This document shows, piece after piece, positions 1 to 7,781 of a stretch of 41,612 nt of DNA. The notes below the pieces were generated by a model. It had not been told where the DNA came from and did no database searches. It was given only the letters and a program-made list of their open reading frames with translations. Every line of letters begins with the position of its first letter. Positions within the stretch are counted from its first letter, which is position 1. This DNA comes from Candidatus Saccharimonadota bacterium (GTDB taxonomy: Bacteria > Patescibacteriota > Saccharimonadia > Saccharimonadales > UBA4665): the NCBI GenBank assembly GCA_025928155.1, contig JAICKC010000013.1:1-41612 (forward strand), in the 5' to 3' direction. Both the position numbers and the translations under genes were made by a program.

Positions 1-611
1 CTACAAGTGCTTTGTAATACGCTCTTGGGACTACACGCGAACCTGTCACCGTCAATCACGACCGTATGGTCATTCCCAGTGCTATGGTAGTGCTCCAAGA
101 TCGCCTCCCAGCCCATACGAAAGTCCGGCCCTGACGAGTATACCTCAGAGAGCCTTGGGAGATACGCCGGTATTTCCGCCTGTGAAATCTTGTCGGCACC
201 AGGCCCCTTTTGCGAGTCGTTGATACCTCTGACTAGAAGAGAGACGATTTGAAGGCGCGGATTACGGATGGTGAAGATGTTACCGATTGCCAATGCGGAC
301 AACTCCCTAAATGCCTCTCGCGGTAAAAATGCTGCCATGTTCTTCGTTACGACAGTGAGTTTCCCTTCCGTAGCTGCTAAGCGCGGCTCCAGCACTTCTA
401 ATAGAGCGTCAAATCCCTTATCGTTAGTGCCTGTTCCCTGCGGAAAAGGTTCGTTGACAAAGACCCTGGAGTCTCCAGTGGCGCTTTGTGCCAGCGCTCG
501 CCCTAAGGCGGTAGACATAGAGCGTGGGACAGACACAATCTGTATAAGCTCCAGCCGGTTAGCATCTACGTGCTCCCTCAGTGCTTTAACGCTGTTCATG
601 CGTGGCGGCAT
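1..611 (-). CDS. Sulfotransferase-like P-loop protein, 3' end missing
   Basis: This reading frame is open from an ATG at 611 (or 599) to the left edge of the window, so the C-terminus is missing; about 203 codons are visible. The N-terminal part reads VSVPRSMSTALGRAL followed by VFVNEPF. This matches the pattern of sulfotransferase-like P-loop proteins, where a PRSxSTAL loop binds the PAPS phosphates and a DEPF-like segment follows. A later VTKNM segment fits the 3'-phosphate region of that fold. A GGGAGG sequence sits at 612-617, directly before ATG 611 and 12 nt before ATG 599, so the start is ambiguous. Family membership rests on motif recognition only, and the substrate cannot be inferred. 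No operon partner is visible on this strand. Confidence 0.6.
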   Translation of the reverse strand, partial: MPPRMNSVKALREHVDANRLELIQIVSVPRSMSTALGRALAQSATGDSRVFVNEPFPQGTGTNDKGFDALLEVLEPRLAATEGKLTVVTKNMAAFLPREAFRELSALAIGNIFTIRNPRLQIVSLLVRGINDSQKGPGADKISQAEIPAYLPRLSEVYSSGPDFRMGWEAILEHYHSTGNDHTVVIDGDRFACSPKSVLQSTC

Positions 612-861
612 CCTCCCTGGCTTTGTATATAGTTAGACTGTCAGAACCCAACAAGCGCTGCAGCTGGTATAAATATATAAGATTGACGCAAAATAAAAAA
701 AGACACCGTAAAGCAGATGCCTTCATGCCTGTAGATTCATATTGGTGCAGCGTAAAGGACGATTATAGAACTCTGGTCGGTCTCGAAGGTGTTAGTGTTG
801 TAAAAAAGTCCGTTGATTTTGATGAGAGTGAAGGCAAAAGGTAGTTGGCCGTGCTGGCAGC

Positions 862-1194
862 TCAGCTAATTTGAAACATAGTTACTAATGTATTGCTTAG
901 CGCCTCAGTATCCTTTTTGGTTAGTACAGTAAATCTTCCGCCAACGCGTCGTTTATCAATTGTCTTTATTTGATCACAAGCTAATGCTCCGACCTGCTCA
1001 TGATAGGTCACGGGAACATAAAACGGGAATTTACGCACAGTGCTTGTTAATGGGACAATGATTACTGTACCGAGAAGTTCGTTCATTTCGTCTGGCGATA
1101 CAATGACGCATGGGCGTGTCTTCTTCATTTGGTGCCCGAACGTTGGCTCCAGGTCGCACCAATAGATACTGAATTGCTTATACTTTTCAGCCAT
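862..1194 (-). CDS. MazF/PemK-type toxin (endoribonuclease)
   Basis: The 110-residue protein has the length and motifs of the MazF/PemK toxin family, which cleaves mRNA at short sequences. Visible marks are an N-terminal W-C-DLEPT-GHQ strand, the KKTRPCVIVSPDEMN stretch that normally carries the catalytic Arg, a VIIVPLTS strand and ACDQIKTIDKRRV near the C-terminal third. Its ATG overlaps the antitoxin stop codon in a TAATG junction, so the two are translationally coupled and the antitoxin is made first, as usual for mazEF. I assign the family, not the cleavage specificity. A chromosomal type II module like this in a streamlined genome is probably either an addiction remnant or a stress regulator. 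Confidence 0.88.
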   Translation of the reverse strand: MAEKYKQFSIYWCDLEPTFGHQMKKTRPCVIVSPDEMNELLGTVIIVPLTSTVRKFPFYVPVTYHEQVGALACDQIKTIDKRRVGGRFTVLTKKDTEALSNTLVTMFQIS

Positions 1195-1466
1195 TATTCT
1201 AGTCCGTCGGCTACGGTTGCCTCGGCTTCCGCATGTAAGTCTCCATAATTGTCGACCGCCTTCGGCAATCCATGACTCGCTATTTCATTTTCTATTTGTT
1301 TACGCCAACCCTCACGTGGATTAGCCGCTTTACTGATAATGATTTTTCCCTGCCTTGCTTCAAGCCTTACCCTATGAGTTAGCCCACTCATCTTTAATAG
1401 GTCTTGAGGTAGACGTACTGCAACGCTGTTGCCAGAGGTTGTAAGAGAAGTATTAATTGCATTCAT
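1194..1466 (-). CDS. MazE/AbrB-type antitoxin
   Basis: The 90-residue protein starts with a SpoVT/AbrB-like swapped-hairpin DNA-binding domain: TTSGNSVAVRLPQDLL (roughly residues 9-24), then a short strand-rich segment ending in GKIIISKA. An acidic tail (DNYGDLHAEAEATVADGLE) would wrap the toxin. This is the standard MazE layout. The gene lies directly upstream of the toxin and shares one base with it. The start codon at 1466 is only 6 nt from a strong -10 box, so the mRNA is probably leaderless, and no Shine-Dalgarno sequence is present. A perfect palindrome over the -10 box is the obvious autoregulatory operator. Confidence 0.85.
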   Translation of the reverse strand: MNAINTSLTTSGNSVAVRLPQDLLKMSGLTHRVRLEARQGKIIISKAANPREGWRKQIENEIASHGLPKAVDNYGDLHAEAEATVADGLE

Positions 1467-1467
1467 A

Positions 1468-1501
1468 CGTACATTGTACGAATTATGTTTACCGCTGTCA
1501 A
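1468..1501 (-). promoter_or_regulatory. mazEF promoter with palindromic operator
   Basis: On the minus strand, TTGACA (1496-1501) and TACAAT (1473-1478) are separated by exactly 17 nt. The perfect palindrome CGTACATTGTACG (1468-1480) covers the -10 box. The predicted transcription start falls on the A of the antitoxin ATG at 1466. The operator role is inferred from its position and from known MazE autoregulation. Confidence 0.8.
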
Positions 1502-1543
1502 GCTCATGCTTACATCACTCTAAGCTCTAACAATAGCCAAACT

Positions 1544-1573
1544 AAAACACCCCATTTTACAGGGGGTGCTTTT
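1544..1573 (-). terminator. Intrinsic terminator after tRNA-Leu
   Basis: CACCCC (1548-1553) pairs with GGGGTG (1563-1568) around a 9-nt loop. On the minus strand the hairpin is followed by TTTTAG, and on the plus strand by CTTTT, so it may work in both directions. It lies 23 nt past the 3' end of the tRNA gene and insulates the toxin-antitoxin promoter. Confidence 0.7.
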
Positions 1574-1595
1574 CAGGATCTTGAATTCGTACTCT

Positions 1596-1680
1596 TGGTG
1601 CGGATGAGAGGACTTGAACCTCCACGCCCGAAGGCATTAGCTCCTAAAACTAACGTGTCTACCAATTCCACCACATCCGC
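1596..1680 (-). tRNA. tRNA-Leu (anticodon TAG), CCA encoded
   Basis: The 85-nt sequence folds as a class II tRNA. The acceptor stem is GCGGATG (5' end at 1680) with CATCCGC (1600-1606), followed by discriminator A and a genomically encoded CCA (1596-1598). The D arm is GTG...CAC and the anticodon stem is TTAGT/GCTAA around loop TTTAGGA, giving anticodon TAG. A long variable arm (TGCC TTC GGGC) precedes a TTCAAGT T-loop. The long variable arm and anticodon together identify leucine (CUA codons). Confidence 0.96.
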
Positions 1681-1720
1681 AAGCTAACAGGGACATTTTA
1701 CGTCAGTGCCAGTGAAAATA

Positions 1721-2749
1721 CTATACCGATAGCTGGCTGTAGGCGATAGCTTTAGCGTAAAGTTTGTAGCCCCACTTTAGCCGACCAAAGTGCTGCAGAC
1801 GGTGGGCATGCAGTAGGTGCTTAACCTGGCGACGACTGACGGCCCGTAGTTCGGCTACTTCACCCGGTTGAGGTTTGAGCTCGCGGCTATGCACGGGAAG
1901 CTTCACATGGTAGACATACAGGTGGCAACGCGTTTGCTTATGGTAATGTGGGTGGTAACCGATCTGCCGGTACATAAATAATGGCTGGAAACGTTTTTCG
2001 GGCAATTTTACACCTAACTCTTCGTGTGTCTCGCGAGCGGCAGCTCTGAGCGGGGGCTCACCGCTATCCACACCACCGCCCAGCGATATTTCCAGCATTC
2101 CCGGCGCAAAGATTATCTCATTTGCCCGTTTGCCTACCACATACTTGCCGTCGATCGTTTGGGCTACCACGTGCACACCCCGATGCCAGAGACCGCGGTC
2201 GGTGACCCATTCCATAGGCAGGCGCAGACCTGCTGGCTCGTTCCGCGCATCAACCACATCAACCCACGCCGTATGAGTCAGGTATGTACCCAATCCGTCA
2301 CAGAGACGTTGGATCTGCCGAAATGTGCCGGACACGGCGTCAACGAGTGCCTGCTCATCATGTAGAGCCAGCAAGCGGCGCATCTCTGTAAGATCAAAAT
2401 CAGGCACACGCCAGACCAACGACTTGCGAATATCAAAAGTGTAGTTTTTCCTGGCATCCTCGTAGACATCTTTGTTCAAAAATATGATGGCGTCGGCGTC
2501 GGCGAGCAGCTTGTCGGTGGTCTGCTGCTTGCGCCGGTACAGGCCATGCCTAAGACCATATTTCTTGGCCGTAGGCTTGGCCAAGGGGCTGAAAGTTTGT
2601 GTATCAGTATCCTGAGTAGCCACCCCGCTGGATGTAACCGCAAACTTTTGATCAACCAAGGTGTCGAAATATGCCGCCGCCAATCTACTCCGAAACACAT
2701 TCCCGCGACACACAAAGTGTATGTTATATAGTTTGTCTGTTTTCGCCAT
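1721..2749 (-). CDS. LMW protein-tyrosine-phosphatase-like / Nudix hydrolase fusion
   Basis: A 342-residue two-domain protein. The N-terminal half has the low-molecular-weight phosphatase P-loop FVCRGNVFRS (C14, R20; C-X5-R) and a later VPDFD segment (around residue 117) that can supply the general acid. The C-terminal half has a complete Nudix box at residues 225-247 (G-X5-E-X7-RE-X2-EELGV pattern), the motif that binds Mg and cleaves nucleoside diphosphates linked to another group. The fusion may couple dephosphorylation with nucleotide-adduct clean-up, but the substrate is unknown. I prefer the ATG at 2749 because it places the P-loop right after the first strand. The frame stays open to a TTG at 2848, and neither start has a clear ribosome site. 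It is the last gene of the recG operon, downstream of rsmD. Confidence 0.8.
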   Translation of the reverse strand: MAKTDKLYNIHFVCRGNVFRSRLAAAYFDTLVDQKFAVTSSGVATQDTDTQTFSPLAKPTAKKYGLRHGLYRRKQQTTDKLLADADAIIFLNKDVYEDARKNYTFDIRKSLVWRVPDFDLTEMRRLLALHDEQALVDAVSGTFRQIQRLCDGLGTYLTHTAWVDVVDARNEPAGLRLPMEWVTDRGLWHRGVHVVAQTIDGKYVVGKRANEIIFAPGMLEISLGGGVDSGEPPLRAAARETHEELGVKLPEKRFQPLFMYRQIGYHPHYHKQTRCHLYVYHVKLPVHSRELKPQPGEVAELRAVSRRQVKHLLHAHRLQHFGRLKWGYKLYAKAIAYSQLSV

Positions 2750-2860
2750 AAGTCTTGAGCTGCTTCTAGCATAAGCCAAATGACGTTTGATGTCTACTCT
2801 GGCTGATGGTACACCGACAGACTGGCGTATATCATAAGTGTTCGCCAAACGTAGCTAAAT

Positions 2861-3403
2861 TTACCTTTTGCTGTCTGCCCGTTTATAGAAGACTAACTGT
2901 GCGTCGCCGTAGGATTTGTGGCTGACAATTTTAAGGTCTGCGAATTCGCGAGTCGGTTCACTGCCAGGCCAGCTTAGGCAAAGCAGACCGCCAGGTTTGA
3001 CGTGGACAGCCAGGCGCTCTAGCACGTCTGGTCGGATGTCGTCGTACGGCGGGTCGGCCAGCACGATGTCGAACTGCTCCGTTTGGTGGTTGCGCGACCA
3101 GCCGCTGATGTTCGCCCGCTTCACGCTAATCTCATCTGTTAAGTCTAGCGTTTTTATATTTTCGGCAATGGTTTTCGCGGCTTCGGGGTCGATGTCGATC
3201 GCCAGCACGTGCGTCGCACCGCGGCTCACTGCCTCGATGCTGCAGGCGCCGCTGCCGGCGTAAGCGTCAAGCACGACTAGTTCTTCCAAATCACCCAATG
3301 TATTGAACAGCGCACCCCGTACTTTATCGCTCATCGGGTGGGTGCGGCGGGTACGCGGGCTCAAGAAGTTGCGGCCACCGAGCTGCCCAGCGATTACCCT
3401 CAT
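2861..3403 (-). CDS. rsmD: 16S rRNA (guanine966-N2)-methyltransferase RsmD
   Basis: The 180-residue protein has the full RsmD pattern. The N-terminal MRVIAGQLGGRNFLSP is typical of the family, followed by RRTHPMSDKVRGALFNTL, the SAM-binding VLDAYAGSGACSIEAVSRGA and the catalytic DPPY (near residue 118). It methylates G966 of 16S rRNA in the small subunit. Its ATG overlaps the stop codon of the upstream gene by four bases (ATGA), so the two are coupled. Length agrees with the family norm of about 180-200 residues. Confidence 0.95.
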   Translation of the reverse strand: MRVIAGQLGGRNFLSPRTRRTHPMSDKVRGALFNTLGDLEELVVLDAYAGSGACSIEAVSRGATHVLAIDIDPEAAKTIAENIKTLDLTDEISVKRANISGWSRNHQTEQFDIVLADPPYDDIRPDVLERLAVHVKPGGLLCLSWPGSEPTREFADLKIVSHKSYGDAQLVFYKRADSKR

Positions 3404-4215
3404 ACCACAGCCTCCTTTGCGGCCAGCAGCCAGGCTAGTGTCACACAGTTAACAACGGCCGGCATTAGCTCACGACGTACTTGGCGCGCCAGCCTCGGTG
3501 TCCAGCCGGAGCGATAAAACTGGCCGTACATATCTAGTTGAGCGATTTGCTCGGCCTGCTGCTCAAACAGCTGCTCGATACCGTGCTTAGCGGCGTACGC
3601 GATGTCTTTCTCACTAGGCACATGTCTTCGCAGGCGCAGCGGCATGGCCATAATAGTTACTCCCCATTCGAAGGTAAAGTGGGTGGCTGCCAATCCTTTG
3701 TCGCCCCACATCCGCCAGTTGTTGCGCACACGCTTAGGTAGAGTCTCACCAGGAAGCAGCACCTGTTCCTTGACCGAATCACGCGTGTCACGGCTAGTGC
3801 CGCGCAGCTTTTCCAGCTCCGCCTCGTAGGGATAGTGGTGCGCCGGCGTCAGGCCGTCGACAATAGCATGGGCAAGCCACGCTGCTTCGAAAGCAGTCCG
3901 GGTTTCATCGCCCCCACGAAGTGCCATGACCAGCCCGGCATAATGGGTGCGGATGTCGGTCAAGATACGTTCATTGTCGGTACTATTTGGATCGTAAAAA
4001 TGCCATGGTTCATCGCCACCAGGATTCTTGCGCTTGATGCCGTCCGGTCCATCGATGCCCTCAAACCGGGTGATAGTGCGCCAGGCAGGAAAGCTGTGTT
4101 GGGCCTCCGGCATGAGTTCGCCCAAGTGCTGGCGGGCTATCCGGTCGATTTTTTGGTGCGCGCCGAACCAAGCATCGAAGTGTTTGGAGCCTTTAAGTGT
4201 CGTTCCTGAATACAT
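3400..4215 (-). CDS. Putative Zn-dependent phospholipase C / S1-P1 nuclease-like protein
   Basis: A 271-residue protein without signal peptide or membrane segment. Two histidine motifs stand out: DEPWHFYDPN (about residues 68-77) and AWLAHAIVDGLTPAHHYPYE (about 112-131), spaced as in the all-alpha zinc-dependent phospholipase C / S1-P1 nuclease fold. There His and Asp side chains from similar HFYDP and H-x3-D-x2-TPxH stretches bind a Zn cluster. The N-terminal Trp that serves as a ligand in secreted members is absent and there is no export signal, so an intracellular role is likely. The gene sits 2 nt after recG and overlaps rsmD. Family placement is from motifs only; the substrate is unknown. 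Confidence 0.5.
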   Translation of the reverse strand: MYSGTTLKGSKHFDAWFGAHQKIDRIARQHLGELMPEAQHSFPAWRTITRFEGIDGPDGIKRKNPGGDEPWHFYDPNSTDNERILTDIRTHYAGLVMALRGGDETRTAFEAAWLAHAIVDGLTPAHHYPYEAELEKLRGTSRDTRDSVKEQVLLPGETLPKRVRNNWRMWGDKGLAATHFTFEWGVTIMAMPLRLRRHVPSEKDIAYAAKHGIEQLFEQQAEQIAQLDMYGQFYRSGWTPRLARQVRRELMPAVVNCVTLAWLLAAKEAVV

Positions 4216-4217
4216 AG

Positions 4218-6254
4218 TTAGTTGAGGTTGGTGACAGTTCTCAGCCGTTGTACGCGCGCCGCCAACTCTGTATATTTTAGCAAATCTTCACCCCTACTTA
4301 CGAACTCAGCCGCTGAACGGCGGGCAGCGGCGATCAGTGTAACGTCGGTGAGCTTGGCTATGCGCAGGTCGAGTGCACCGTGCTGCAGCTGGCCGTATAT
4401 GGCACCCGGGCCTCGTAGTTCCAGGTCGAGCTCGGCCAAACGAAAGCCATCACTACTGCTTTCGAGTGCTCGCAAGCGCTTGCCGGGAGCTTTACTGTCG
4501 CTCATTAGAAGGTAACAGTACGCGTGGTGACCGCCGCGACCCACTCGTCCGCGCAACTGGTGAAGCTGTGCCAGACCGAAGCGCTCAGCGCTTTGAATCA
4601 TCATCACACTGGCATTTGGCACATCTACGCCTACTTCGATAACCGTTGTAGAGATTAGTACGTCTAGCTTCCGATCTACAAATTGCTGCATGACGGCGGT
4701 TTTGTCCTCGGCCTTCATCTTGCCGTGCAACAGACCAAGCCGGTAGTTTTTAAACTCTCTTTTTCGGAATTGCTCGTATATTTTCTCCGCTGAATGCGCA
4801 TCCACGCTGTCCGATTCAGAAATGAGGGGACAGACCACGAACATCTGCCTTCCGGCGTCAAGTTCACGGCGGACGGCGTCATACACCGGCTCGATGCTGT
4901 TAGGCGACACAATTTCGGTCTGCACAGGTTGCCGGCCAGGTGGCTTGGCATCCAGCACCGAGATATCCAGCTCGCCGTATAGCGTCAGAGCCAACGAACG
5001 TGGGATGGGAGTAGCGGTCAAAGACAGGAGGTGCGGCATGTGACCGGCTTTGGCCATCAGACCCTTGCGCTGTTCCACACCGAAGCGGTGCTGCTCGTCG
5101 ATAATTACTAGGCCGAGCTTGGGCATATCCACCGTATCTTGTATGAGCGCGTTGGTGCCGACCAGAAAGCGGGCCTTGCCGCTGGCAATGACCTCGTGCG
5201 CCTTCCGCTTTTGTGCAGTGGTGAGGGCGCCCACTAATAACAGCAGCTCTCCGCTCAAGCCCAGCGGCTCCAGCAGCTTATAGATGGTGTCGGCATGCTG
5301 TCTGGCCAGCAGCTCGGTCGGTGCCATGAGTGTCACTTGGTAGCCTTCGCGTAGCGCCATCACAGCCGCCATGGTCGCCACCACAGTTTTGCCGGAGCCT
5401 ACGTCACCCTCAACCAGCCGATTCATAGGGTGCTCAGACTGCATATCCTGGTAGATTTGCCAGACTGCTTTGCGCTGTGCGTCGGTGAGACTGAATGGCA
5501 AGTGGCTGACGAAATCTTTGGCCAGTTTCTCATCGAACGGGATTAGGAGCGACGCGTCGGCAGCCAACTCTTGTTTGTTAAGTAGGCTCGCTAGGCTTAG
5601 CTCGAAGACTTCTTCGAAACCCAGGCGGCGCTTAGCCTCGGCTAGCTGCTCGCCACTCTCTGGAAAATGCATAGCGAGCACGGCTGCGGCTCGGCTAAGC
5701 AACTTTTGTTCACCGACCAGCCACTCCGGGAGCGTTTCGGGCATGGTTTGAATAAGGTGCCGGCAGCTGCCGACGGCTTTGCGGATTTGTTTGCTCGTTA
5801 GCCCCTTGGTTTCGCGGTATACTGGCACGATCCGAGCGGTATTCACGGTGAAATCGCTCACTAACTCGGCGCTGGGGCTCGTCATCTGGAACCTTTGATG
5901 GCTCAGCTCGTACACGCCGGAAAAGTAATATTCTGCGCCACTTTTCAGGCCGCTGGCCCGGTACGGCTGGTTGAACCACACCAGCCGCATACTGCCGGTT
6001 TCGTCACTCACTACCGCTTCGGTCAGATGCATACCGCGCCGCACATACCGTCCGCTAGCCTGCTTCACCACAGCCTTAATAGTCACCGGGCCGGGCCGGG
6101 CATCGCGAATTGCCATCACTTGGCTGTAATCTTCGTACCGACGCGGCAGGTAGTCAATGAGCTGCGCCACTGTTTTTACACCCAGCACCGCGAGCTTTTT
6201 TGCCAGCTCATCCCCCACTCCTTTTACGGCCGTAGCCGAACTACTCAACTCCAT
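4218..6254 (-). CDS. recG: ATP-dependent DNA helicase RecG
   Basis: The 678-residue protein has the RecG order. An N-terminal helical segment begins with KGVGDELAKKLAVLGVKTV and is followed by the OB-fold wedge domain that opens stalled forks. Then come the superfamily 2 helicase motifs: GDVGSGKT (Walker A), IIDEQHRFG (motif II), SLTATPIPRSL (III) and QLRGRVGRGG (VI), and a LELRGPG C-terminal part. RecG reverses stalled replication forks and branch-migrates Holliday junctions. It is first in an operon with the phospholipase-like gene, rsmD and the phosphatase-Nudix fusion. A TATACT box lies 7 nt before the ATG, suggesting a leaderless message. Confidence 0.97.
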   Translation of the reverse strand: MELSSSATAVKGVGDELAKKLAVLGVKTVAQLIDYLPRRYEDYSQVMAIRDARPGPVTIKAVVKQASGRYVRRGMHLTEAVVSDETGSMRLVWFNQPYRASGLKSGAEYYFSGVYELSHQRFQMTSPSAELVSDFTVNTARIVPVYRETKGLTSKQIRKAVGSCRHLIQTMPETLPEWLVGEQKLLSRAAAVLAMHFPESGEQLAEAKRRLGFEEVFELSLASLLNKQELAADASLLIPFDEKLAKDFVSHLPFSLTDAQRKAVWQIYQDMQSEHPMNRLVEGDVGSGKTVVATMAAVMALREGYQVTLMAPTELLARQHADTIYKLLEPLGLSGELLLLVGALTTAQKRKAHEVIASGKARFLVGTNALIQDTVDMPKLGLVIIDEQHRFGVEQRKGLMAKAGHMPHLLSLTATPIPRSLALTLYGELDISVLDAKPPGRQPVQTEIVSPNSIEPVYDAVRRELDAGRQMFVVCPLISESDSVDAHSAEKIYEQFRKREFKNYRLGLLHGKMKAEDKTAVMQQFVDRKLDVLISTTVIEVGVDVPNASVMMIQSAERFGLAQLHQLRGRVGRGGHHAYCYLLMSDSKAPGKRLRALESSSDGFRLAELDLELRGPGAIYGQLQHGALDLRIAKLTDVTLIAAARRSAAEFVSRGEDLLKYTELAARVQRLRTVTNLN

Positions 6255-6261
6255 GCATATT

Positions 6262-6291
6262 AGTATAGCGGCCAGTCTCGTGACTCCTCAA
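6262..6291 (-). promoter_or_regulatory. recG operon promoter (leaderless type)
   Basis: On the minus strand, TTGAGG (6286-6291) and TATACT (6262-6267) have an 18-nt spacer. The -10 box ends 7 nt before the recG ATG at 6254, so transcription should begin at or within a base of the start codon. Confidence 0.6.
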
Positions 6292-6483
6292 AGTCAGATT
6301 TACATCTGATGTTCAGGAACTGCCGGGAAAGTAGGTAAAAGCAATAGTGAATGTAGGATTTAGATAACCACCTTAGACGCTACGTTTGTTCCTCCTTTCC
6401 CAGTTGTTTTGATACTGATTCATGACTACCTTAAGCCTCCCTATTGCTTTTGATGTATACTATGAACATCTTGGAACTGTTAA

Positions 6484-6942
6484 ATGTCTGATACGCCTAA
6501 AACAAAAGCAACAAAGAAAACCGATAGCCAGGGACAGCTAAGTGGTATTAGAGGTTTTCTAGTGTTCTATCTGTTCATTATGGCTTATCAGCTGGTTCAT
6601 GGCCTCGTCCTAACCGGCGGCTCGATTGTCCTATACAACAATCCTGCTCTTGCCAAGACACAAGACTTCTCTCTCCCCTTGAGCGGTTTACTTCTGTACG
6701 ACATATCGAATCTAATCCTAGCTGCCCTTGGGGTAGTGTTCCTGGTTCTGGCCTTTAAGAGAAAGAAGGCGGCAATTGTCTGGGGGCTTGCCCTAAGCGT
6801 CCTGTGGCCCGTCGCTCTCTTTGTGTGGCATATCGCAGGAGAAAAATCTCATTTCGGTACCATTGTGGACACGCTGCCAAACATCATTGGCATCTTTTAT
6901 CTTTTGCTATCCAAGCGAGTAAAAGCTACTTTCGTTAAATAA
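6484..6942 (+). CDS. Four-helix membrane protein, DUF2569-like
   Basis: A 152-residue protein with a basic, Lys/Thr-rich cytosolic N-terminus (about 20 residues) and four predicted membrane helices: FLVFYLFIMAYQLVHGLVL, a second around DISNLILAALGVVFLVLAF, a third around GLALSVLWPVALFVW and a fourth around LPNIIGIFYLLLS. The pattern GIRGFLVFYL before the first helix, and the positions of the others, resemble DUF2569 proteins, whose function is unknown. A TATACT box at 6456-6461 lies 22 nt before the ATG. It is a single gene between divergent recG and convergent gatD. Confidence 0.6.
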   Translation: MSDTPKTKATKKTDSQGQLSGIRGFLVFYLFIMAYQLVHGLVLTGGSIVLYNNPALAKTQDFSLPLSGLLLYDISNLILAALGVVFLVLAFKRKKAAIVWGLALSVLWPVALFVWHIAGEKSHFGTIVDTLPNIIGIFYLLLSKRVKATFVK

Positions 6943-6988
6943 GTACGTGGTTTCGTGGCAATAGTTGCTATGCGGGAGATTTTTTACC

Positions 6989-7033
6989 TGGAGGCGCGGC
7001 GCTCCAAAGTTCGGTATATGGGGGTACATATAC
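6989..7033. other. Convergent intergenic region with two short hairpins
   Basis: The 122-nt gap between the membrane protein (ends 6942) and gatD (ends 7065) holds two inverted repeats: TGGAG/CTCCA (6989-6993, 7002-7006) and GTATATG/CATATAC (7014-7020, 7027-7033). Neither is followed by a convincing U-tract, so a terminator role is only tentative. Confidence 0.3.
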
Positions 7034-7064
7034 TTATACTAAGATACAGAGTTCCTTTCCATCG

Positions 7065-7781
7065 CTAGTAGCCCCGGGCGACAGCATTCGCACGAGCTTG
7101 GGCAGTCAGCATTTCATCTAGCCTTTTCGGAGCGAAGCTAACCCCCTTACGGTGTAACGCTGTTGCGATGAGCCAGTCAGCAAATTGTGGATTGTTAGGC
7201 AAGAGCGGGCCATGCAGGTAGGTACCAACAGCATTATGCCTGCGAGCACCTTCGGTTTTGTCCTGGCCGTTATTGCCACTGCCGCGGGTAATAGTACCAA
7301 ATGGCTGCTGGTTTGGTCCGAGAAATGTCTTGCCACTGTGGTTCTCAAAGCCATAAAGGGTGCCGAATTCTTCCGTTTCGATAGCCACATTACCGATGAG
7401 TCGCTTAGGGTCGCCCTTGGTTTCAACATCAAAAATACCGATGCCCTTTATCTCTTCGCCCAAGGAGGTCATAAACCTGTTGCCGAAGAGTTGATAGGTA
7501 CCGCAGACCATCAGCATGGGCACGTCGGCGTCGACGAGCTGACGGAGCTTGTCACCAATACGTAAAATGTCGGCCTGAATGTCGGCCTGGGCACTATCCT
7601 GGCCGCCGCCGCCCAAGATTAGGTCAGCCTCTTTCGGAAACGGATCGCCGGCACTGTAGTAACGGATGGCTGGTTCCAAGCCCTGCCACTGCGCTCTACG
7701 CTCCAGCACCAGCAGGTTTCCCCGGTCGCCGTAGGTGTTCATTTCATTGGGATAGATGTGCACGATGTGCAATTTCGTCAT
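7065..7781 (-). CDS. gatD: Lipid II isoglutaminyl synthase, glutaminase subunit GatD
   Basis: The 238-residue class I glutamine amidotransferase has its nucleophile in MVCGTYQLFG (C93) and its catalytic His in GTYLHGPLLP (H190), almost the same numbering as in Staphylococcus aureus GatD (C94, H189). It frees ammonia from glutamine and passes it to MurT to amidate D-Glu of the lipid II stem peptide. Its ATG overlaps the murT stop by four bases, as expected for a two-subunit enzyme. Presence of the pair implies D-isoglutamine-containing peptidoglycan, in line with the class A PBP encoded nearby. Confidence 0.93.
   Translation of the reverse strand: MTKLHIVHIYPNEMNTYGDRGNLLVLERRAQWQGLEPAIRYYSAGDPFPKEADLILGGGGQDSAQADIQADILRIGDKLRQLVDADVPMLMVCGTYQLFGNRFMTSLGEEIKGIGIFDVETKGDPKRLIGNVAIETEEFGTLYGFENHSGKTFLGPNQQPFGTITRGSGNNGQDKTEGARRHNAVGTYLHGPLLPNNPQFADWLIATALHRKGVSFAPKRLDEMLTAQARANAVARGY

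Noticed and set aside
602-844. An 80-codon plus-strand ORF between the sulfotransferase-like gene and mazF
   Set aside because: It has no ribosome site, overlaps the start of the minus-strand gene, and its composition is not protein-like. The 612-861 gap otherwise shows only AT-rich possible promoter sequence and a weak TTGTTG-17-TATATA pair on the minus strand.
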